In this document: piece after piece, positions 46,137 to 56,600 of the stretch
Layout: every line of letters begins with the position of its first letter
How positions within the stretch are numbered: the stretch's first letter is position 1
Assembly (NCBI GenBank): GCA_020072965.1
Contig: JAIQFY010000026.1
Location: 1-64,000 of the forward strand
DNA length: 64,000 nt
Reading direction: 5' to 3'
From: Terriglobia bacterium
Lineage (GTDB): Bacteria; Acidobacteriota; Terriglobia; JAIQFV01
Made by a program: the position numbers and the translations under genes
Notes under the pieces: generated by a model
Database searches by the model: none
What the model saw: only the letters and a program-made list of their open reading frames with translations
Told to the model about the DNA's origin: nothing

Positions 46137-46261
46137 GGTGCCTGACCCGAATGGCGCTCAGTTAAGAAATTGAGATGGAAATTGATCCGCTTCCCCGCCG
46201 CGGTGGGGGAAGTCTTCAATGGCCCAGGGTTGGCCGCCTTGGCGCAAAAGGGGTCAGGCAC
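46137..46261. repeat. Short element between inverted GGTGCCTGACCC motifs
   Basis: GGTGCCTGACCC at 46137-46148 faces GGGGTCAGGCAC at 46250-46261. The 19-base arm of the 112-158 repeat lies inside, at 46148-46166. A third copy of the motif, GGTGCCTGACCCC, is at 47388-47400. The related GGGTCAGGCTTC bounds the transposase remnant at 60791, which links these to REP/RAYT elements. Positions 46262-46582 hold further CCCAGGG fragments and no gene. Confidence 0.5.
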
Positions 46262-46582
46262 GAATGGTGCTTCCTTAAAGAACTTGACTGTTGATGGGTC
46301 CTTTTCCCCGAAGGGGAAGTCTTCAATAGCCCAGGGTTGGCCGCCTTGCGGCCTACCCTGCGTGGGGATCACCCAAAGAGAGGAAGGAACTCTGAAGGAG
46401 TTCCTTCCTCTTGAGGATCTGGGTCCGATCCCGCCCAAATAGAAGCAAAAACACCTCCTCCAGCGCCACCCTGCGCGCTGATTGCGACGGTCAAAATCGT
46501 CATTTCTGGGAAAAGGTTACCTCCGTTCTTGTCCTGACCAAGCCTGACGTTCGTGTCAATCTCTCCATCCCTCAACACAAAG

Positions 46583-46873
46583 TCAGGCGATCTTTAATTC
46601 CTTTCGGACTTCCTCGGCGACCCACTGGCGGACCAGGGTTTGGTAAGGAATGCCCTTTCGCGTGGCGACCTTTTTGACCGAGATGAGATAGAGCGGGTCG
46701 ATTTTGATCGTGACATTCCGCAGACGCCTCTTCCGCTTTCCCAAGAGGATGTCCCGCCGGAGGGCCTGATCAAGACTCAGGGGAACATCCTTCTCAATCA
46801 TTTTCCCCAGAATGCCCTGTTTATCGTAAAACTCGCGGTCCGTGATTCTCTTCTTTGACGCTTTGACCTTCAT
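46583..46873 (-). CDS. BrnA/CopG-like antitoxin
   Basis: The 96-residue protein is basic and ends in a ribbon-helix-helix-like segment (NVTIKIDPLYLISVKKVA, then GIPYQTLVRQWVAEEVRK). Such RHH proteins bind DNA as dimers and neutralise the cognate toxin with their N-terminal half. ATG 46873 has GGGAG upstream. It follows the BrnT-like gene by 21 bases on the same strand, the usual toxin-then-antitoxin order of BrnTA. The operator at 47181 is its probable target. Confidence 0.85.
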   Translation of the reverse strand: MKVKASKKRITDREFYDKQGILGKMIEKDVPLSLDQALRRDILLGKRKRRLRNVTIKIDPLYLISVKKVATRKGIPYQTLVRQWVAEEVRKELKIA

Positions 46874-46894
46874 GTGTCCATCTCCCTTCGGGCA

Positions 46895-47167
46895 TCACCG
46901 GCGATGTTTCCGCCAGTACCTGATTTCAGCCGGCTCCATGTCCCACCCCGTTATGACTCTGGCCAGGCAGCTTTTCTTCAGAGCAAACACGATCGTGAGG
47001 TATCGCCCTTCCTGGGTCGGTCCCATCGCCACGTAGTGCCCTTTCTTGGTCTTTCGAAATATCGGCTTATACGCAAACACCTCTTCTGCCTCCTCGGGCT
47101 TGACTCCATGGCCCAGCTCAAGATGCAGCACATTGCCCTCATCCCATTCAAAGTCCTTGATCTTCAA
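46895..47167 (-). CDS. BrnT-family toxin
   Basis: The 90-residue protein starts at TTG 47167, which has GGAGG seven bases upstream. Family marks are FEWDEGN at the start, EEAEEVF, GPTQEGRYLTIVF and an Arg-rich end (YWRKHRR). BrnT is a RelE-like ribonuclease fold that blocks translation. The typical HGV segment after the first strand is present (LGHGVKPEEAEEVF). The gene and its antitoxin are driven by the promoter at 47189-47216. Confidence 0.85.
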   Translation of the reverse strand: MKIKDFEWDEGNVLHLELGHGVKPEEAEEVFAYKPIFRKTKKGHYVAMGPTQEGRYLTIVFALKKSCLARVITGWDMEPAEIRYWRKHRR

Positions 47168-47180
47168 GGAATGGCCTCCG

Positions 47181-47216
47181 AGTAATACATTGTATTACTA
47201 TTGGCCTGAAAGTCAA
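47181..47216 (-). promoter_or_regulatory. Promoter and palindromic operator of the BrnTA module
   Basis: On the minus strand a -35 TTGACT (47211-47216) and a -10 TACAAT (47189-47194) are 16 bases apart. The -10 lies within AGTAATACATTGTATTACT (47181-47199), a perfect 9-bp inverted repeat around one central base. The site ends next to the ribosome-binding GGAGG. A ribbon-helix-helix antitoxin or toxin-antitoxin complex binding here would shut off its own transcription. Confidence 0.7.
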
Positions 47217-47640
47217 GGCATCTGAACGGCGTGGGGCGAAGAAATCAAGAAGGATTGGCGCTGCGATGGATCACGGACCGACAATCTTGAACTCCTGGCC
47301 GCCGTGGCGGGTTGAACCGAGAACTTTGAACTGGTTCTTATTCTGCGTCATCCGCGAAATCTGCGGATGAATCAGATGTCGAATGTCGGTGCCTGACCCC
47401 CTCGAGACCCCCTCGATCATAATTTAACTCCGTAGGAGTGGCATTCGCCGCGGCGAATAGAACCGAGCGCCACTCCATTACCCTTCCGGGGGTTGAGCCC
47501 CGGAGGGGTGCCGGATAAATTGCTGAATCCGTTCCTTTAGATTTTCACCGGCCTGAAACTGCAGAAATTCGGACGAGGGGGGACCATTACTGCGGGACTG
47601 TCGCCATCCGGAAATCCCAAAGCAGCCCAATGGAGTAGCT
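47217..47640. other. Intergenic with repeat fragments
   Basis: This holds GGTGCCTGACCCC at 47388-47400, a GTGGCATTCGCC fragment related to the 112-158 repeat, and no recognised gene. Confidence 0.45.
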
Positions 47641-47979
47641 TTGGAGAAACTGGCGAGTTCCCATGGATGGAAGATTCAGACTGAGACGAAGGATTTCAAA
47701 AAAAACGAATACGAGAGGGTCGGCCGTGTATACGTCGAGCGATTAGAGGACACGATTGTGGATTGTGTGAAGGAGTGGGCTTTTGCCGATGCCTTTGCCT
47801 CGCTTCAACAGCATTATAAGAAAGTCGATTGGGATAAAATCTCACGTCGGTATTGGGAGCGTTTGTCGGGGAGCAACGTTCGTGTGGGGTCGGTCTTGCT
47901 GACGCAGGAATTTACGGAATTGGATAAGAAAAATGTCTTGAAAAAACTGGCCAAGCTTCGGGAAGGATGGAAGAAATAG
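47641..47979 (+). CDS. Possible hypothetical protein (112 aa)
   Basis: A TTG start at 47641 follows GGAG. The product is charged and predicted helical (VGRVYVERLEDTIVDCVKEWAFADAF, then DKISRRYWERLSG shown only in part). It has no signal, membrane segment or recognised domain. It may be a real cassette-like gene or the tail of a decayed one. No neighbour suggests a role. Confidence 0.35.
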   Translation: MEKLASSHGWKIQTETKDFKKNEYERVGRVYVERLEDTIVDCVKEWAFADAFASLQQHYKKVDWDKISRRYWERLSGSNVRVGSVLLTQEFTELDKKNVLKKLAKLREGWKK

Positions 47980-48579
47980 GTTCGGGTGTGCATCCGCGCG
48001 GAGGTTGTTCCGAACAGGAAAGGGCTTAGGAAAGGAGTGGCTCTCACAATTCAACAAGCTTATTCTTTGATTTTTGAGACCTGGCACCATGGCATTTGTT
48101 GTCGCGCTCGGATTCCGGCATTCGGAATTGTCCATAAGTCGGGATCTGACCCTCCCCAACTCTGATTAAGAGTTCCTAGTAGGCCTGAAATCAACAACTT
48201 ACACAGAACGTCACATCGCGTCACCGTGGTTCACAAAGCGTTACGAATCAAGGCTTGCTGGCTGTTCACAAACGATGGCGTGACTCTCTGGGACGCTCCA
48301 GAGCGCCCCGTGGTGGTCACCCAGGGTGGTCACCTTGCTTTCTCCCCTAGAGTTACTTCACAGCCTCACATATCCCACCCGAGTTCCTACGCTCCGTTCC
48401 GACCGTCCCCAGGCAACTGCATTCCACTTTACAATCCCCAAAGAACGCGCTAATTTTCATTCGGCGCGCCGCAGTTTAGTTCAACCTGGTTTTGTCCACC
48501 ATGCCCCCACCACCGCTCTTCTCGCTCTATGACGACATACTGGATAAAACCCTATTCATAAGGTACATCACCCTTACCC
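47980..48579. other. 600-bp intergenic region, no gene seen
   Basis: The decamer GGTGGTCACC occurs twice close together near 48311-48335. No domain-bearing frame was found on either strand. It forms the left edge of the island that holds the restriction locus. Confidence 0.4.
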
Positions 48580-49338
48580 ATGGCAGACGAAATCACATTG
48601 GAAGTTTTGTTCCAACTTCAAGATCGAGCAGCAAAGTACAATTGGGAGAACTCTCTAATCGTTCAAAAGCGACTTGCCTTTGTCAGCGAAGCGATCACAC
48701 TTGCCGCGACGGTTCTGAGCTCGATGCGCTTTTACGATCACAAGCAACATAGCCTGCGGGTGCTCGGAACGGACGCCGTTTCCAGCATCGTGACCAGCGT
48801 GCGTGTTGGCCTATGGGGCAATTTGCCTGAGAGCACGGCTCTTCTGAGGTCAGCTTTGGAAACATCGTCGATCCTAGCCACTCTCGTTGTATCCCAGGAG
48901 TATGAAGCGTTTACCGCTGAGCTGGGAACGGAGAGAATGCGAAGGTACAGTTATAAGAATGCTGTCTCGCGACTTGGCGACCTTGGATCCAAGATTGACT
49001 ACCTTTGGGGACGGTTATCGAACATCGGCGCTCATAGCACCGGTACGCGCATGAAATTTGAGAGTTATCAACTAAATGGCGAAGCCCATGACCGGCTCGG
49101 AGCGGCACTCGAGCTGGGAACCGCAGAGCTTGCGCTCTACTACGCACCAGATGTGTGTCTGCATCTTCTGGAATCATTCTCGACCGCATACTCACAGGAC
49201 TCCGCAAACTTTCCTGAGCCGGAGCGGTTGACCAAACTCAGGGCGAGCTTCCGTGACGATATAAGTAGGAACGTCAAAAGCGGACTGCCTGACCTAGTGC
49301 CCCAGCCGACGCCCGCCAAAGGCGAAGGGCGCAGCTGA
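48580..49338 (+). CDS. Helical protein, DUF5677/HEPN-like
   Basis: The 252-residue protein is nearly all alpha-helical. A long first region is followed by LPESTALLRSALETSSILATL and, at 142-153, YLWGRLSNIGAHS, the kind of Y-x-LS-x-H pattern found in DUF5677 and other HEPN-like proteins. The strict R-x4-H ribonuclease motif is not clear. The C-terminal tail (PQPTPAKGEGRS) is encoded by a folded, attC-like sequence, which is usual for cassette genes. It lies 66 bases before hsdM. Its role is unknown; defence or abortive infection is inferred from the setting. Confidence 0.65.
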   Translation: MADEITLEVLFQLQDRAAKYNWENSLIVQKRLAFVSEAITLAATVLSSMRFYDHKQHSLRVLGTDAVSSIVTSVRVGLWGNLPESTALLRSALETSSILATLVVSQEYEAFTAELGTERMRRYSYKNAVSRLGDLGSKIDYLWGRLSNIGAHSTGTRMKFESYQLNGEAHDRLGAALELGTAELALYYAPDVCLHLLESFSTAYSQDSANFPEPERLTKLRASFRDDISRNVKSGLPDLVPQPTPAKGEGRS

Positions 49339-49357
49339 GTCTGACAGCGTTATACAG
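49283..49357 (+). other. attC-like folded site at the end of the 48580 gene
   Basis: The left part CCAGCCGACGCCC pairs imperfectly with GGGCGCAGCTGAG, around a small GCC/GGC hairpin, and the right end reads GCGTTATAC, close to the integron core site GCGTTRRRY. The gene stop falls inside, as in many cassettes. A covariance-model search is needed to confirm. Confidence 0.35.
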
Positions 49358-49404
49358 CAAGAACGTCAGTAGTTATTTCCCGTACCTCATCAGTTAGGTA
49401 TTGA

Positions 49405-51867
49405 ATGGCAATTAAGAAATCCGAACTTTACTCCTCCCTTTGGCAAAGCTGCGACGAGCTGCGCGGCGGCATGGATGCGTCGCAATACAAGGACTACGTG
49501 CTGGTCCTTCTGTTCGTCAAATATGTCTCCGACAAGTATGCCGGCCAGAGGGATGCACTGGTCGTCGTTCCCAAGGGTGGCAGCTTCGCTGACATGGTGG
49601 CGCTCAAGGGAGACAAGGAGATCGGCGATAAGATCAACAAGATTATCGGCAAGCTGGCAGAGGCTAATGACCTCAAGGGTGTGATTGATGTCGCGGACTT
49701 CAACGACGACGACAAGCTGGGCAGGGGCAAGGAGATGGTTGACCGCCTCTCCAACCTTGTATCCATCTTCGACAACCCTTCGCTCGACTTCAGCAGCAAT
49801 CGCGTCGAAGGAGACGACCTCCTTGGCGACGCTTACGAATATCTGATGCGGCATTTCGCTACCGAGTCGGGCAAGAGCAAGGGACAATTCTACACCCCAG
49901 CCGAGGTCTCCCGCATCATGGCGAAGGTGATCGGCATCGGGAGCGCCACCCGGAGCGATCAGAACATCTACGACCCCACGTGCGGCTCCGGTTCGTTGTT
50001 GCTCAAGGCTCACGACGAAGCCAAGGGCCAGACCGGCCTTGACCTGGCCGTTTATGGACAGGAAATGGACAACGCCACCGCTGCCTTGGCCCGTATGAAC
50101 ATGATCCTCCACGAGTGCCCATCGGCAGAAATCTGGAAGGACAACACGCTTTCCACCCCGCACTTCAAGCAGACAGACGGCAGCCTCAAGACATTCGATT
50201 TCGTGGTCGCCAACGTCCCATTTTCCAACAAGGCATGGAGCAGCGGCTTCGATCCGGCCAACGACCTGTTCCACCGCTTCGACTTTGGCATCCCGCCCAA
50301 GAAGAACGGCGACTATGCCTTCCTCCTCCACCTTCTCGCCTCGCTCAAGAGCACCGGCAAAGGCGCGATCATTCTCCCTCACGGCGTCCTCTTCCGTGGC
50401 GGAGCGGAGTCCACCATCCGCCGCGAATTCGTCCGCCGCGGCTACATCAAGGGCATCATCGGCCTCCCAACCAATCTCTTTTACGGCACGGGCATCCCCG
50501 CCTGCATCCTCGTGCTGGACAAGGAAAACGCCGCCACTCCCAAGGGCATCTTCATGATCGACGCCTCCAAGGGCTTCATCAAGGACGGCAACAAGAACCG
50601 CCTCCGCGCGCAGGACATCCACAAGATCGTGGACACCTTCACGCGCATCGTTGAAATCCCTCGCTACTCGCGCATGGTGTCGCTGGCGGAGATCAGCGAC
50701 CCGAAGAACGACTACAACCTCAACCTCCCGCGCTACATCGACAGCACCGAGCCGGAGGATTTGCAGGACATTGACGCCCATCTGCGTGGCGGCATCCCGG
50801 ACCGCGACATTGACGCGCTCGAATGCTACTGGCAGGTCATCCCCAGCGTGCGCGCCGCCCTGTTCAAAAAGGGGGACCGCCCAGGCTACAGCCAGCTCAA
50901 GGTTGACGTCGCGGACATCAAGGCCATCATCTTCGGCCACGCGGAGTTCACCGCCTTCAACCAATCCGTGACGAAGCTGTTCGCGAAATGGAAAGCGGCC
51001 AACACCCCGCGCCTGAAAGGCATCGCCAAGGGCGGCAAACCCAAGACCCTCATCGAAACCCTCTCTGAGGACCTGCTCGACACCTTCGAGAGAGCCCCGC
51101 TGCTTGACGCTTACGACATATATCAACACCTGATGGACTACTGGGGTGAGACCATGCAGGACGACGTGTACATGATCTTAAGCGACGGCTGGCGCGAGGC
51201 CGCCGAGCCCCGGCTCATCATTGAGGACAAGAACAAGAAGACGAAAGAGAAACCCGATTTCACTTTTGGCAAGCTCAAGTATAAAGCCGAGCTGATCCCG
51301 ACCGCACTGGTCATCGCCCGTTACTTTGCCGCCGAGCAGGCGGCCATCGAGAAACTGGAATCCGGGGTCGCGGCCACCGAGCAGGCGATGGAAGAAATGG
51401 CCGAGGAACACAGCGGCGAGGAAGGACTGCTGGAGGCGGCCAAGAACGACAAGGACAAACTCACCAAGGCATCGGTCGCGGCGCGGCTGAAGGAAATCAA
51501 GGGCGACGCGGATTCTGGCGAAGAGCGCAAGGTGCTGGATGACTACCTCGCCCTCATCGAAAAAGGAGCGGCCACCGGCGCAATGGTCAAAGACGCGCAG
51601 GACGCGTTGCTGGCCAAAGTCGCGGCGAAGTATGGCAAGCTCACCGAGGACGAGATCAAGACGCTGGTGGTCGATGACAAATGGCTGGCCACGCTCGCTG
51701 CCGTCGTGCAGGGCGAACTGGACCGTGTGTCGCAGACGCTCACCGGGCGCATCCGCCAACTGGCCGAACGCTATGCCACCCCGCTGCCGTGGCTCATCGA
51801 CGACGTGGCGATGCTCGCTGCCCGCGTGGATGAACACCTAAAGAAGATGGGGGCGGTATGGAAGTGA
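49405..51867 (+). CDS. hsdM: Type I restriction-modification DNA methyltransferase subunit
   Basis: The 820-residue protein has the helical HsdM N-terminal domain (about 1-140) and an adenine-N6 methyltransferase domain with the S-adenosylmethionine motif DPTCGSGS at 190-197. The catalytic motif reads NVPF (270-273) instead of the usual NPPF. A C-terminal extension of some 300 residues, rich in charged helices, makes it longer than the common 500-residue HsdM. It overlaps hsdS by ten bases. The start ATG 49405 has no strong ribosome-binding site. Confidence 0.92.
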   Translation: MAIKKSELYSSLWQSCDELRGGMDASQYKDYVLVLLFVKYVSDKYAGQRDALVVVPKGGSFADMVALKGDKEIGDKINKIIGKLAEANDLKGVIDVADFNDDDKLGRGKEMVDRLSNLVSIFDNPSLDFSSNRVEGDDLLGDAYEYLMRHFATESGKSKGQFYTPAEVSRIMAKVIGIGSATRSDQNIYDPTCGSGSLLLKAHDEAKGQTGLDLAVYGQEMDNATAALARMNMILHECPSAEIWKDNTLSTPHFKQTDGSLKTFDFVVANVPFSNKAWSSGFDPANDLFHRFDFGIPPKKNGDYAFLLHLLASLKSTGKGAIILPHGVLFRGGAESTIRREFVRRGYIKGIIGLPTNLFYGTGIPACILVLDKENAATPKGIFMIDASKGFIKDGNKNRLRAQDIHKIVDTFTRIVEIPRYSRMVSLAEISDPKNDYNLNLPRYIDSTEPEDLQDIDAHLRGGIPDRDIDALECYWQVIPSVRAALFKKGDRPGYSQLKVDVADIKAIIFGHAEFTAFNQSVTKLFAKWKAANTPRLKGIAKGGKPKTLIETLSEDLLDTFERAPLLDAYDIYQHLMDYWGETMQDDVYMILSDGWREAAEPRLIIEDKNKKTKEKPDFTFGKLKYKAELIPTALVIARYFAAEQAAIEKLESGVAATEQAMEEMAEEHSGEEGLLEAAKNDKDKLTKASVAARLKEIKGDADSGEERKVLDDYLALIEKGAATGAMVKDAQDALLAKVAAKYGKLTEDEIKTLVVDDKWLATLAAVVQGELDRVSQTLTGRIRQLAERYATPLPWLIDDVAMLAARVDEHLKKMGAVWK

Positions 51868-53090
51868 AGCCGGGCTACAAGCAGACCGAGGTGGGGGTGA
51901 TTCCAGAGGAGTGGGAGGTTAAGACTCTGAAAAGCCTCAACTTCGACATCTCCGATGGAAACTATTCCAGCAAGTATCCAAGTGCATCAGACTTTCGACC
52001 AATCGGCGTACCATTTATTAGAGCAAACAACATCCACAACATGGGGATACTCGCTGACGACATGCGTTTCATATCGCAAGACCAGCATCGAGAGCTTTTG
52101 AAAGGACATCTAAAAAAGAACGATGTGCTAATAACAACGCGAGGTGACATTGGACAAGTAGCACTTGTTCCGGAGAGACATGTGGATTCCAACATTAACG
52201 CACAGCTCGTCCGCATGAACACGAGCAATCAAAGCGTTGACCATCGGTTCTTCGCCTACTCGCTGTTGTCCAAAGCTTCTCAGAAGCAGCTAGGCAACCT
52301 ACAGACTGGAAGTGCGTTGAAACAACTTCCAGTAGGTAAGCTTATCCAGTTGCGATTGGTTCTTCCGACTCTCCCCGAACAAGGTGCCATCGCGGGGGCG
52401 TTGAGCGATGTGGATGCGCTGATCGGGGCGCTGGACCAGCTGATCACCAAGAAGCGTGACATCAAACACGCCGCCATGCAGCAGCTCCTTACCGGAAAGA
52501 GACGCCTCCCCGGCTTCCACGGCAAGTGGGAGGTAAAGCGGTTCGGTGAAGTGGCAACGCCACGAAAGGAAACAGTCGATCCGCGGCGAAGGGGAGTCCA
52601 AGAGTTCTGCATTGAATTGGAGCACATCGAACCAGCGACCGGCAAGCTACTTGGAAGCACCAGCACAAGGGTAAACTCTTCTCTCAAGTCCGCGTTCCGC
52701 GAGCACGACGTTCTGTTTGGAAAGCTCCGCGCCTACCTGCGGAAATACTGGTTGGCTGATCGTTCGGGAGTCTGTTCAACCGAGATTTGGGTGTTCATGC
52801 CCAATGCCCGAGTGGTCACGGGTAGCTACCTTTTCCAACTCATCAAGGGGGACCAGTTCGTTGAGGCGGCCAGCACGGCTTACGGCACGCATATGCCCCG
52901 TTGCGATTGGAACGTCGTGAAGAACTTCGAATTTCGGCTCCCGGCAATCGCCGAACAAACCGCCATCGCCGAAGTGCTGTCGGACATGGACGCGGAGATT
53001 TCAGCGTTGGAGCAGCGACGCGACAAGACCCGTGCCCTCAAGCAGGGCATGATGCAGGAATTGCTCACTGGCAGAATCCGATTGATTTGA
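51858..53090 (+). CDS. hsdS: Type I restriction-modification specificity subunit
   Basis: The 410-residue protein has two target-recognition domains, each followed by a conserved helix: EQGAIAGALSDVDALIGALD with KHAAMQQLLTGKRRL mid-protein and EQTAIAEVLSDMDAEISALE with KQGMMQELLTGRIRL at the end. These repeats set the spacing of the bipartite DNA target. The first domain begins IPEEWEVKTLKSL. ATG 51858 lies within the hsdM end, so translation is coupled. Confidence 0.93.
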   Translation: MEVKPGYKQTEVGVIPEEWEVKTLKSLNFDISDGNYSSKYPSASDFRPIGVPFIRANNIHNMGILADDMRFISQDQHRELLKGHLKKNDVLITTRGDIGQVALVPERHVDSNINAQLVRMNTSNQSVDHRFFAYSLLSKASQKQLGNLQTGSALKQLPVGKLIQLRLVLPTLPEQGAIAGALSDVDALIGALDQLITKKRDIKHAAMQQLLTGKRRLPGFHGKWEVKRFGEVATPRKETVDPRRRGVQEFCIELEHIEPATGKLLGSTSTRVNSSLKSAFREHDVLFGKLRAYLRKYWLADRSGVCSTEIWVFMPNARVVTGSYLFQLIKGDQFVEAASTAYGTHMPRCDWNVVKNFEFRLPAIAEQTAIAEVLSDMDAEISALEQRRDKTRALKQGMMQELLTGRIRLI

Positions 53091-53092
53091 CC

Positions 53093-53632
53093 ATGCCTTA
53101 CACGATTGAAGAACACCAACACCGTCTTGCCGCATGGGATGCGGGAAGGTCTGCCTCGGTCAAGGGTTGCCGGTTCAAGGTTTATCAAGCCAAAGCCATT
53201 CTTGAGGCCTGCGGTTTCAACGCGGCGTTCTCACGCACGGAACATTTGCCAAGCCCGGAGAATATTGACCAGACACACGAGAGGTGGCGGAAAGCCATCA
53301 TCGAAGCGGCCAACCAACAGGGATTAAACTTTACGCATGGCGTGGCCGCCAAGCTCATCAACTGCTATCTCAAGGTTCGCTTTGTCTGCGCCGGGCAGCA
53401 TGAGCATGAGGGCGTGAAGTGTCTGCATCCGCCGATTGACGAGGTGCTGCTGAGAGATCTTGCAGCACAGAATGTGGGCGGGTTCAGAGACCAATGGCGA
53501 AAGTTCCGTCAGGGACGCTGGTCGAGATTTGATTCCGCCACATACCAGAGCGTGATTGACTATGTTCGGCGATCTTTGCCGCCAGGTGAACCACTCTGGA
53601 AGATCGAAGAGCATTGGGAAGGGCATCAGTGA
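53093..53632 (+). CDS. Conserved-looking hypothetical protein between hsdS and hsdR
   Basis: The 179-residue product starts at ATG 53093, two bases after the hsdS stop, and its stop overlaps the hsdR start (GTGA). It is mostly helical, with notable segments GCRFKVYQAKAILEACGF, NFTHGVAAKLINCYLK and PLWKIEEHWEG. It has no signal or membrane helix. The tight coupling on both sides suggests a part in the restriction system, for example controlling HsdR. I recognise no domain. Confidence 0.8.
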   Translation: MPYTIEEHQHRLAAWDAGRSASVKGCRFKVYQAKAILEACGFNAAFSRTEHLPSPENIDQTHERWRKAIIEAANQQGLNFTHGVAAKLINCYLKVRFVCAGQHEHEGVKCLHPPIDEVLLRDLAAQNVGGFRDQWRKFRQGRWSRFDSATYQSVIDYVRRSLPPGEPLWKIEEHWEGHQ

Positions 53633-56600
53633 GCAAAGTCGGCCAGGTCGAAAAGAAAACCCAGCAGCGCGTGGTGAAACTCCTCCATGACACGCTGGGT
53701 TATGCTTACCTCGGCAACTGGGAGGAGCGGGAGGATAACCGCAACATCGAACCTGAACTGTTGCGCCGCTGGCTGAAGCAGCAGGGCCACACCGACGCTC
53801 TTATCGGCAAGGTGCTTTACCAATTGCAGAAGGCGGCGGGAGACACCAGTAAAAGCCTTTACGACCGCAACCACGCCGTGTATGGAATGCTCCGCTACGG
53901 CGTGAAGGTGCGGCCCGATGTGGGCGAGAACACTGTCACCGCTTGGCTGGTGGACTGGAAGCAACCGAAGAACAACGACTTTGCCTTCGCTGAGGAAGTG
54001 ACCGTAACTGCGCCCAACGCCAAGGCGTATGGAAAACGGCCGGACATAGTGCTTTACGTGAACGGCATCGCGCTCGGCGCGCTGGAGTTGAAGCGCTCGA
54101 CCGTGTCCGTCGCCGAGGGCATTCGACAGAACCTTGACAACCAGAAGAAGGAATTCATCGAGCACTTCTTCTCGACTGTGCAGTGGGTGATGGCTGGCAA
54201 CGACACAGAGGGGCTGCGGTACGGCACAATTCAGACTCCGGAGAAGTATTACCTGACGTGGAAAGAGGACGGCCCCGGTGACAATCCACTCGACAAGTCG
54301 CTCATGCAGGTTTGCGCCAAAGCCCGCTTCTTGGAGTTCATCCATGATTTCATTGTCTTCGATGCCGGCATCAAGAAGCTTTGCCGCCACCACCAATACT
54401 TCGGCGTCCGTGCCGCCCAAGACTATGTGAACCGTCGAGAAGGCGGCATTATCTGGCACTCGCAGGGGACAGGAAAGAGCCTAGTCATGGTGTGGCTGGC
54501 CAAATGGATTCGGGAGCATGTCACGGATGCACGGGTGCTCATCGTCACCGACCGGACGGAATTGGATGAGCAAATTGAAGGGGTATTCAAGGGTGTCTAT
54601 GAAGACATCTGCCGGACCAAGAGCGGGGTGGATTTAATCGCTCAACTCAACGCGACGAAGCCGTGGCTGCTCTGTTCGCTGGTTCACAAGTTCGGCGCGA
54701 GAGAAGGAGCTGAGGACGACATCGACGCTGCCGAGTTCATCAAACAGATGAAGCAGGCGATGCCGCCAGACTTTCGACCCAAGGGCAACCTTTTCGTCTT
54801 CGTGGATGAGTGCCACCGCACACAATCCGGCAAGTTGCACGAGGCGATGAAGGGCATCCTGCCCGATGCGGTGTTCATCGGCTTTACCGGCACGCCACTG
54901 CTCAAGGCGGACAAACAGAAGAGCATCGAAGTGTTTGGCCGCTACATCCACACCTATAGGTTCGACGAAGCGGTCAGGGACCGCGTAATCCTGGATCTGC
55001 GGTACGAGGCGCGTGACATTGACCAGAGCCTCACCTCTCAAGCAAAGATAGATCAGTGGTTTGAAGCCAAAACCAGAGGGCTGACAAACCTCGCAAAGGC
55101 ACAGCTCAAGCAGCGTTGGGGCACGATGCAGAAGGTTCTGTCGAGCCGATCACGGCTGGAAAAGATCGTCGGCGACATCATGATGGATATGGCAACCCGT
55201 GACCGCTTGGTAAGCGGGCGCGGCAACGCTCTCCTCGTCTCCGGCAGCATCTACGAAGCGTGCAAGTTTTACGAACTGTTCAATAAGACCGACCTCAAGG
55301 GCAAATGCGCCATCGTAACCTCCTACGCACCCACAACGACAGACATCAAGGGAGAGGAAAGCGGCGAGGGCGAAACCGACAACATCGAAAAATACAACAT
55401 TTACCGCCAGATGTTGGCTGACTGGTTCAACGAACCGCCAGAAACGGTAGTAAACAAGGTCGAAACCTTCGAGAAGGCGGTAAAGAAGAAATTTGTCAAA
55501 GAGCCGGGCCAGATTAAACTTCTCATTGTGGTCGACAAGCTTCTGACCGGGTTCGATGCGCCCCCAGCCACGTACCTTTACATTGATAAACAAATGCGTG
55601 ACCACGGCCTGTTCCAAGCCATCTGCCGGGTGAACCGGCTGGACGGCGACGACAAAGAGTACGGCTATATCGTCGACTACAAGGATCTCTTCAAGAGCTT
55701 GGAAGAGTCGGTCCGCGATTACACGTCTGGCGCGTTTGACAGGTACGACAAGGAAGACGTGGCCGGGGTGCTGGAAGACCGGCTCGCCAAGGCCCGCGAG
55801 CGGTTGGAGGAGACTTTAGAGGCTGTGCGCGCGTTGTGTGAACCAGTTGAACCGCCAAAGGACTCCGCGGCCTATCTCCGGTATTTTTGTGCCCGGGACT
55901 CCGGCAATGCGGAGCAGCTAAAGGACAACGAATCTGCCCGCCTCTCGCTCTACAAGCATGTTGCGGCACTGGTGCGCGCCTATGCGAACCTCGCCACCGA
56001 ATTTGAGGCGGCCGGCTATACTGCCGAGCGGGCTACCGCCATTAAGGCTGAGGTGGATCACTTCGAGAAGGTTCGCAACGAGGTGAAGCTAGCAAGCGGA
56101 GACTACATCGACCTCAAGATGTATGAGCCGGCCATGCGGCACTTGATCGACAGCTACATCCGCGCTGAAGAGAGTGAGAAGATCTCAGCATTCGATGACA
56201 TGACACTCGTCCAACTCATCGTCGAACGTGGCGCGGATGCGGTGCAGGCACTGCCGGAAGGCATCCGCAAGAACAAGGAAGCTGTGGCGGAGACGATAGA
56301 AAACAACGTCCGCAGATTGATCATCGATGAGCAGCCAATCAATCCGAAGTATTACGAGAAGATGTCTGAACTGCTCGATGCTCTGATTGTAAAGCGCAAG
56401 CAGGAGGTGCTCGATTACAGGGACTATTTGGAAAGGATTGTTGACCTCACGAAGAAGGTGAAAAACCCCACAACAGGCGGATCGTACCCGCAGTCGCTGA
56501 ACACGCCTGCCAAGCGCGCGTTGTACGACAACCTAATGAAGGACGAGACACTGGCACTTCAAGTGGATCGGGCCGTGCGTGACGGCCGGCAGGATGACTG

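Noticed and set aside
49390-51129. 579-codon minus-strand ORF
   Set aside because: It is antisense to hsdM and has the Val/Asp/Glu-rich bias of a high-GC shadow frame.
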